NCBI RefSeq assembly: GCF_003149105.1
Contig: NZ_QGDS01000003.1
Coordinates: 347,674-411,673 of the forward strand
DNA: 64,000 nucleotides
Source of the DNA: Faecalicatena contorta
GTDB lineage: Bacteria; Bacillota; Clostridia; Lachnospirales; Lachnospiraceae
Reading direction: 5' to 3'
In this document: piece after piece, positions 59,441-64,000 of the stretch
How the letters are laid out: each line of letters starts with the position of its first letter
Numbering within the stretch: the first letter of the stretch is position 1
Program-made: the position numbers and the translations under genes
The notes under the pieces: model-generated
What the model was told of the DNA's origin: nothing
Databases searched by the model: none
The model's input: the letters and a program-made list of their open reading frames with translations, nothing else

Positions 59441-61189
59441 TCACGCCAACTTCCACCCCTCTGCCTTTTCACGCAGTCCTACAAAGCGGCTGTACAGTCC
59501 TTCCTGCCCAATCAGTTCCCTATGTGTTCCCTGCTGGACAATTTTTCCTTCATCCAGCACAATTATTTTCTGCGCATTTTCAATGGTCGCAAGACGGTGG
59601 GCAATTACAATCATGGTTTTTCCCTTTGACAGAGCGGAAATAGCCTGTTGAATCAAGTGCTCGTTTTCAGGGTCCACGCTGGCAGTCGCCTCGTCCAGTA
59701 CAATAATTGGTGCATCCTTTAAAATAGCTCTTGCAAGAGAAATGCGTTGTTTTTCGCCCCCCGAAAGAGAAGAGCCGCCTTCCCCCACAACCGTAGCGTA
59801 TCCGTCGGGAAGCTTTTTAATAAAGTCATGGCAGCAGGCTTTCTTTGCTGCTCTCTCAATTTCCTCCATAGAGGCATCCGGCTTTCCAAAACGGATATTA
59901 TTTAGTATCGTATCATGAAACAGATATACATTCTGGAACACCATACTCACATTAAAAAGGAGACTGTCACAGGTCAGTTCCCGGATATCCGTTTTTCCGA
60001 TAGAGATACGTCCCTGGTCCACATCATAGAACCGTGCCAGAAGATTACATACCGTAGTCTTCCCTGACCCGGATGGCCCTACAATTGCAGCGGTACTGCC
60101 CTGGGGAATCTGAAATGAAATGTCATCCAGCACCCGCCGTCTGTCATATCCAAAAGATACCTTCTGAAATTCAATGTCGTAAGAGGAAATCTTTTTATTC
60201 GTAGAATCTGCATCAATAAAATCAGCGTTTTCAATTGCTTTAATCTTATTCATTGCTGTTTCCATCAGTTCCATGGTATGTGCAGAGTTATTGACGTGTT
60301 CCACCTGTGAGAATAACTCAAAGGAAAAGATTTCCATCATCAGAAAAACCGGCACCGGCATTGAGCCATTCATAGCCACCATGGATGTCACCAGTACAAT
60401 AACAACTCCTGCCAGCTTCAGGCAGAGCTGGTGCATTCCATTACATCCCACATAATCCAGCTCAATTTTAACATTGATTTTTTTGTGGGCCCGGTAAGTA
60501 TTTTTAATTCCCTCAACCGACACCCCCTCCTGACCATACGCTTTGACAACAGCAATACCACGGATATATTCAATAACAGATGTAATCAGTTCATTCTGTG
60601 CCTTCTGGTGTACTACTGCATTTCTGCGGCTTCCTTTACTTAAAAGATGCAGGAAGAATCCCGAGCCGGCAATACCCAGTATAGCAATTACTGCCGCCTG
60701 CCAGCTAAAAAATACAAGACATAAAATCATAGTGAAAGCATGGATATATGCCCCGACTAAAGTGTCGGTCATCTTCATCGCATACATTTCAAAAACCGAT
60801 AAGTCTGTTGTAACAGCACCGCTGATTTCTCCTGTATTATTTTTATCAAAGAAACCAAGAGATACCCGCTTTAAAATATCGCCGATGCGAATGCGTTCTT
60901 CAGCTGTTTTTTCAAAAGCTATACTCTCCTGGAAGGTTGCCCGCAAATATAAAAACAGGAAACGCCCCAGAATTGCTGCAATCATAAACAGGAGTGCCCA
61001 AAGTGCAAAAATAGGCTTTAATTCAATCTCGCCGCGGCTGTCCTTAATCATTAAATCTAAAAAATATGCTGCCCCTACAATGGGCATAGCCGTAAACATA
61101 GTCTGTAAGAATGACCAAAGAAAGCCCCAATACAAGCGGTTTTTCCGTTCTCCGGTCCATGCAATAATCCGTCTCATTGTTTTAAACAT
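59441..61189 (-). CDS. ABC exporter, fused permease-ATPase (second half-transporter)
   Basis: A 582-residue half-transporter; the start at 61189 (MFKTMRRIIAWTGERKN) follows GGAGGG and overlaps the upstream gene's stop. Six-helix domain (about 20-310), then ATPase with GPSGSGKTT, SLSGGEKQRISLARAIL and IIVLDEATASVDPENE. Pairs with the gene upstream as a probable heterodimer. The linked PchR-like regulator suggests export or uptake of a siderophore-like or toxic compound. Confidence 0.9.
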   Translation of the reverse strand: MFKTMRRIIAWTGERKNRLYWGFLWSFLQTMFTAMPIVGAAYFLDLMIKDSRGEIELKPIFALWALLFMIAAILGRFLFLYLRATFQESIAFEKTAEERIRIGDILKRVSLGFFDKNNTGEISGAVTTDLSVFEMYAMKMTDTLVGAYIHAFTMILCLVFFSWQAAVIAILGIAGSGFFLHLLSKGSRRNAVVHQKAQNELITSVIEYIRGIAVVKAYGQEGVSVEGIKNTYRAHKKINVKIELDYVGCNGMHQLCLKLAGVVIVLVTSMVAMNGSMPVPVFLMMEIFSFELFSQVEHVNNSAHTMELMETAMNKIKAIENADFIDADSTNKKISSYDIEFQKVSFGYDRRRVLDDISFQIPQGSTAAIVGPSGSGKTTVCNLLARFYDVDQGRISIGKTDIRELTCDSLLFNVSMVFQNVYLFHDTILNNIRFGKPDASMEEIERAAKKACCHDFIKKLPDGYATVVGEGGSSLSGGEKQRISLARAILKDAPIIVLDEATASVDPENEHLIQQAISALSKGKTMIVIAHRLATIENAQKIIVLDEGKIVQQGTHRELIGQEGLYSRFVGLREKAEGWKLA

Positions 61190-62957
61190 AACTAAATCCC
61201 TCCCCCTTGTCTGTAGTTGCAGACCATTGTCTGGCACCAATGTGGGACTTCCACATTTCCTGGTAAAGAGGACAATTTTGCAGAAGCTCCTGCTGGCTGC
61301 CCTGTGCTTCAATCTTTCCGTCTTTTAAGACCACAATGTTATCGGCCTCCTTAATCGTAGAAAGGCGGTGTGCAATCACCAGCAGCGTTTTCCCTTTGGT
61401 CAGGGCAGCAATCGAAGCCTGCAGCTGTGCCTCATTCTCCGGGTCAGTAAATGCAGTTGCTTCATCCAGTATAACAACCGGAGCATTTTTCAGGATAGCA
61501 CGTGCAATGGCAATTCTCTGCCGCTCACCGCCCGACAGCCTTCCGCCCGCCTCTCCTGCTGATGTATTCCAGCCATTTTCGAATCTGCCGATAAATTCAT
61601 CACAGCAGGCTGCTTTTGCAGCTGCAAAAACTTCCTCATCCGAAGCTTTTGGATTGCCCAGCCGGATATTCTCCATCAGAGAGCAATTGAACAAAAAGTT
61701 ATCCTGGGACACAAAGCTGACCGTATCAGAAAGCTGGGAAAAAGGCATTTCCCGAATATCCCTGCCGCCGATTGTAACAGCCCCCTGGGATACATCCCAG
61801 AATCTTGCAATCAATCGTGCCACCGTAGATTTCCCGCCCCCTGAAGGACCTACAAGGGCGGTAAAACTGTCCTGTGGAATTGTCACGCTTAGGTCATGCA
61901 GGACATTGCCGTCTCTATCATTATAGGCAAAGGATATCTCCTGGAGTTTGATGTCATACCCCTCTAATTTAACCGGTTCATTTACTTCCGTCAGCTCTGG
62001 CATATCCAAAATCGTATTTACATCCTTTATGGCATACTGAATGGATTTATAATCGTTGACCGCAACAGTAAACCAACTTACGGGCCCAATCATACTCATG
62101 GAGAGAATAATGGCCAGCGTCACCTGTGCAGGCGTAAGTGCTCCGCTTAAATACAGAAGAACTCCTGCGGGCAGCACACCAAGCAATGTGGACGGTAAAA
62201 TGGCATTGCCCAGATTCATCAGTCCCCAGGTAGAACGGAACCAGTCCAGCGTAAAGTCTTTGAAGCTTTTCACTGCATCCGTATATTTTTTATAAGATCC
62301 TGTAGACTGGTTGAAAGCCTTGATAACCTGAATCCCTTCGGTATACTCAATAATCACACTGTTGACATGATTTGAGGCTTTCATATATTTATCATACTGA
62401 GAACTGTAGTTGCGCATCATAACCGCGTAAACTCCCCCGCCTATCGGTACACAGGCAAGGGCAGCCAGGGCAATTCTCCAGTCCATGAACAGCATATAAC
62501 CGAACACGCAGATTGGCAGAAGCAATCTGGAAATACCTTCAGGAATCATATGGGCAAGGGGCAGCTCAATAGTTTCAACCCTGTCCACAATGACATTTTT
62601 CAAATTTCCCGCTGTTTGGGAAAGCACAGTTCCAAGGGGTGCCCGCATCAGCTTATTTGACAGCGCCAGCCGTATACTTTCCAGAATTTTATAGGCAGAA
62701 ATATGGGAGAAGCTTGTAGATATACCGTGAAACAGAAGCTTTATGACATATCCGGCAGCCGATATACCGGACCATAAAAGAATGTCCCCTGTAGTGGGAG
62801 TCCCCTCAAAAAATAAAAGGATAATCTTATATACCCCCAGATAAGGGATCAGTCCTCCTGCCACACTGACAATAGCAAAAATGACAGATAAAATCATCCT
62901 CCCCCTGCACTCGTCCGCAAAGGAGAAAATAGATGCAAACGTTCCTTTTTTCTTCAT
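61182..62957 (-). CDS. ABC exporter, fused permease-ATPase (first half-transporter)
   Basis: A 591-residue half-transporter: helices from about residue 17 (MILSVIFAIVSVAGGLIPYLGVY) to 300, then ATPase with GPSGGGKST, RLSGGERQRIAIARAIL and VVILDEATAFTDPENE. The D-loop reads FTDPENE where its partner has SVDPENE, a common asymmetry in heterodimers. Lies downstream of the AraC regulator, with repeat element C just upstream of its start. Confidence 0.9.
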   Translation of the reverse strand: MKKKGTFASIFSFADECRGRMILSVIFAIVSVAGGLIPYLGVYKIILLFFEGTPTTGDILLWSGISAAGYVIKLLFHGISTSFSHISAYKILESIRLALSNKLMRAPLGTVLSQTAGNLKNVIVDRVETIELPLAHMIPEGISRLLLPICVFGYMLFMDWRIALAALACVPIGGGVYAVMMRNYSSQYDKYMKASNHVNSVIIEYTEGIQVIKAFNQSTGSYKKYTDAVKSFKDFTLDWFRSTWGLMNLGNAILPSTLLGVLPAGVLLYLSGALTPAQVTLAIILSMSMIGPVSWFTVAVNDYKSIQYAIKDVNTILDMPELTEVNEPVKLEGYDIKLQEISFAYNDRDGNVLHDLSVTIPQDSFTALVGPSGGGKSTVARLIARFWDVSQGAVTIGGRDIREMPFSQLSDTVSFVSQDNFLFNCSLMENIRLGNPKASDEEVFAAAKAACCDEFIGRFENGWNTSAGEAGGRLSGGERQRIAIARAILKNAPVVILDEATAFTDPENEAQLQASIAALTKGKTLLVIAHRLSTIKEADNIVVLKDGKIEAQGSQQELLQNCPLYQEMWKSHIGARQWSATTDKGEGFSYV

Positions 62958-62971
62958 ATAAATACCTCCTC

Positions 62972-63107
62972 TTAATAAAGAGTCTGGCTTGCCAGACTCA
63001 CGTGCCGAAGCGCGGTCGCTTTAGCGGCCATTTTCTTTATGCGCGCAGTACGCATCCCCATGATGGGTTTTTATATAATAGGAAAAGCACTTTCCTGTTA
63101 TATAAAA
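62972..63107 (-). repeat. Dispersed structured element, copy C
   Basis: Minus strand: palindrome TTATATAACAGGAAA...TTTCCTATTATATAA, core CATAAAGAAAATGGC, GC-rich stem, then GAGTCTGGC-AA-GCCAGACTC and TTTATTAA. ATG at 63031 opens a 19-codon frame (MAAKATALRHVSLASQTLY) ending at 62972, alignable with that in copy A. Placed between the regulator's terminator and the exporter start. Confidence 0.7.
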
Positions 63108-63108
63108 A

Positions 63109-63131
63109 AAGATGTTTCCACGAAACATCTT
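63109..63131 (-). terminator. Terminator of the AraC-type regulator
   Basis: AAGATGTTT and AAACATCTT around CCACG/CGTGG, followed on the minus strand by TTTTTTATAT; the stem begins within the stop codon. Confidence 0.85.
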
Positions 63132-64000
63132 AATTATACAATGTGCAATTTTTCCTGTCCGCTCTAAAAATCTCCAAACACTCCATTCGGACATTAGATT
63201 TCCTGTATTGTGAGGGACTCATTCCAATTACTGACTGAAAAGCTGCAGCAAATTTGCTTGCATTTCCATAACCTACTTTTCCTGCAACTTCCATAATAGA
63301 ATTCCCCGAATCTTTCAGCATCAGCGCCGCTGCATTCATACGGTATGCCTTTATATATGCATAGATTGTGGTCCCATATACTCCTTTAAAACAGAGCTTC
63401 ATGGAGGTGAGGGGAAAAGCAAAACGCTCAGACAGCTCCTCCAACGTATACCACTGCTCCAAATCAGCAGTAAGCAATGCCACAATATCTTTTACCTTTT
63501 CTACCTGCGACTTATAAAAATACGGACGTTCCTCATTATCTTTTGGTACCTCGGTTGCTTCTAAAAACAAGAGAAGTTCCAGCACTTTGATTTTAAAATA
63601 CTGCATCCGCACCTGGTCCGCAAGATCATACAATTCTGAAAAGATATGTTCTATCTGTTTCCCGGCACGTATAATAAACGCTTTATTCTCCGGGCAGAAT
63701 TTTTCTTTTAGCTTTCTCAAGTCCACGGAAAACCCATCCATGACATGGAGGAGCGATTTTTCTGCCTCTTCCACACAGAACCCTATGGTAATACCATGAT
63801 AATGACTGAGAGGAAAGCGGTAATCCTGGCAATGATTGACTCTGGAATTAATCTGCATATCCCCTGCTTTAATATAGATATATTTATTTTGCTCCATCTG
63901 CCACTCAATCCTGCCCTCCCGGCAATGATCAATACAGAACATTTCTTCCTTTGGCTGAAACCCCGAAAGACAATGCTCCATATGAAAATCGTTATATAAA
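63130..64000 (-). CDS. AraC-family regulator, PchR-like (5' end cut by window edge)
   Basis: The frame is open beyond the right edge: upstream of Met at 63981 it continues LYNDFH, so the true start is outside. Visible part: sensor region (CIDHCREGRIEWQM, YIYIKAGDMQINS, SHYHGITIGF) and C-terminal double helix-turn-helix (LEQWYTLEELSERFAFPLTSMKLCFKGVYG, then MEVAGKVGYGNASKFAAAFQSVIGMSPSQYRK). This type commonly sits before paired ABC exporters in gut Clostridia and is related to PchR/YbtA siderophore regulators. Confidence 0.88.
   Translation of the reverse strand, partial: LYNDFHMEHCLSGFQPKEEMFCIDHCREGRIEWQMEQNKYIYIKAGDMQINSRVNHCQDYRFPLSHYHGITIGFCVEEAEKSLLHVMDGFSVDLRKLKEKFCPENKAFIIRAGKQIEHIFSELYDLADQVRMQYFKIKVLELLLFLEATEVPKDNEERPYFYKSQVEKVKDIVALLTADLEQWYTLEELSERFAFPLTSMKLCFKGVYGTTIYAYIKAYRMNAAALMLKDSGNSIMEVAGKVGYGNASKFAAAFQSVIGMSPSQYRKSNVRMECLEIFRADRKNCTLYN

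Overview
The window is a chromosomal segment of a low-to-medium G+C anaerobic Firmicute, most likely a gut Lachnospiraceae. Supporting features are the ylxM-ffh-rpsP-khpA-rimM-trmD and rplS-lepB-rbgA-lepB-rnhB-yraN blocks, strong AGGAGG ribosome binding sites, TTGACA/TATAAT promoters, a FeoAB system under a Fur box, PTS-based trehalose use, glycogen/maltodextrin enzymes, a proline racemase beside a sodium:solute symporter, and AraC-linked ABC exporter pairs. Genus and species cannot be fixed from sequence reading alone.

Layout. 1-1341: 5' part of an EF-G-like GTPase. 1.5-6.3 kb: trehalose unit (treC, PTS EIIBCA, divergent treR) with three copies of a CTTGTTTAAACAAG-type operator. 6.7-9.4 kb: proline racemase and proline symporter, convergent on a 20-bp terminator stem. 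9.7-14.7 kb: methylglyoxal synthase, an ABC exporter pair, an MBL hydrolase and a beta-hydroxyacid dehydrogenase, separated by two kinds of dispersed repeat. 14.8-19.3 kb: an accessory island next to tRNA-Thr(CGT). It holds three diverged copies of an unrecognised 117-residue protein, a cytosolic Cu/Zn superoxide dismutase, an NTF2-like and a cupin protein, gene fragments and tyrosine-recombinase debris. 19.4-31.4 kb: housekeeping core (mscS, pgeF, yraN, rnhB, two lepB, rbgA, rplS, pdp, a CAP-domain secreted protein, trmD, rimM, khpA, rpsP, ffh, ylxM). 31.7-38.3 kb: a subtilase, a Gly/Cys-rich protein, a 47-residue protein, a Met-rich two-gene unit, a thioesterase, a TruA homologue with Glu at the catalytic Asp position, and feoAB. 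38.3-46.4 kb: a CmpB-type membrane protein with a hendecad-repeat tail, malQ, glycogen phosphorylase, an AraC regulator, an orphan prepilin peptidase, a PHP protein and a membrane protein. 46.4-47.5 kb: a decayed region with a beta-carbonic anhydrase pseudogene. 47.5-50.4 kb: asnA, pit and its PhoU-like partner. 50.6-53.9 kb: thiamine-precursor ABC operon under a TPP riboswitch. 54-59.1 kb: an ABC/FtsX exporter with a two-component system. 59.4-64 kb: two half-size ABC exporters and a PchR-like AraC regulator cut by the window edge.

The least explained content is noncoding or small. One repeat, A/B/C at 9.53, 53.53 and 62.97 kb, has covarying hairpins and a possible 19-20-residue peptide, and always lies just upstream of a minus-strand gene. 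A second repeat carries CTARGYTCGGAAA motifs (10.3 and 12.8 kb). The triplicated 117-residue family, the Gly/Cys-rich protein and the structured leader at 38.16 kb also have no known role. No CRISPR array, complete insertion sequence or rRNA was seen.
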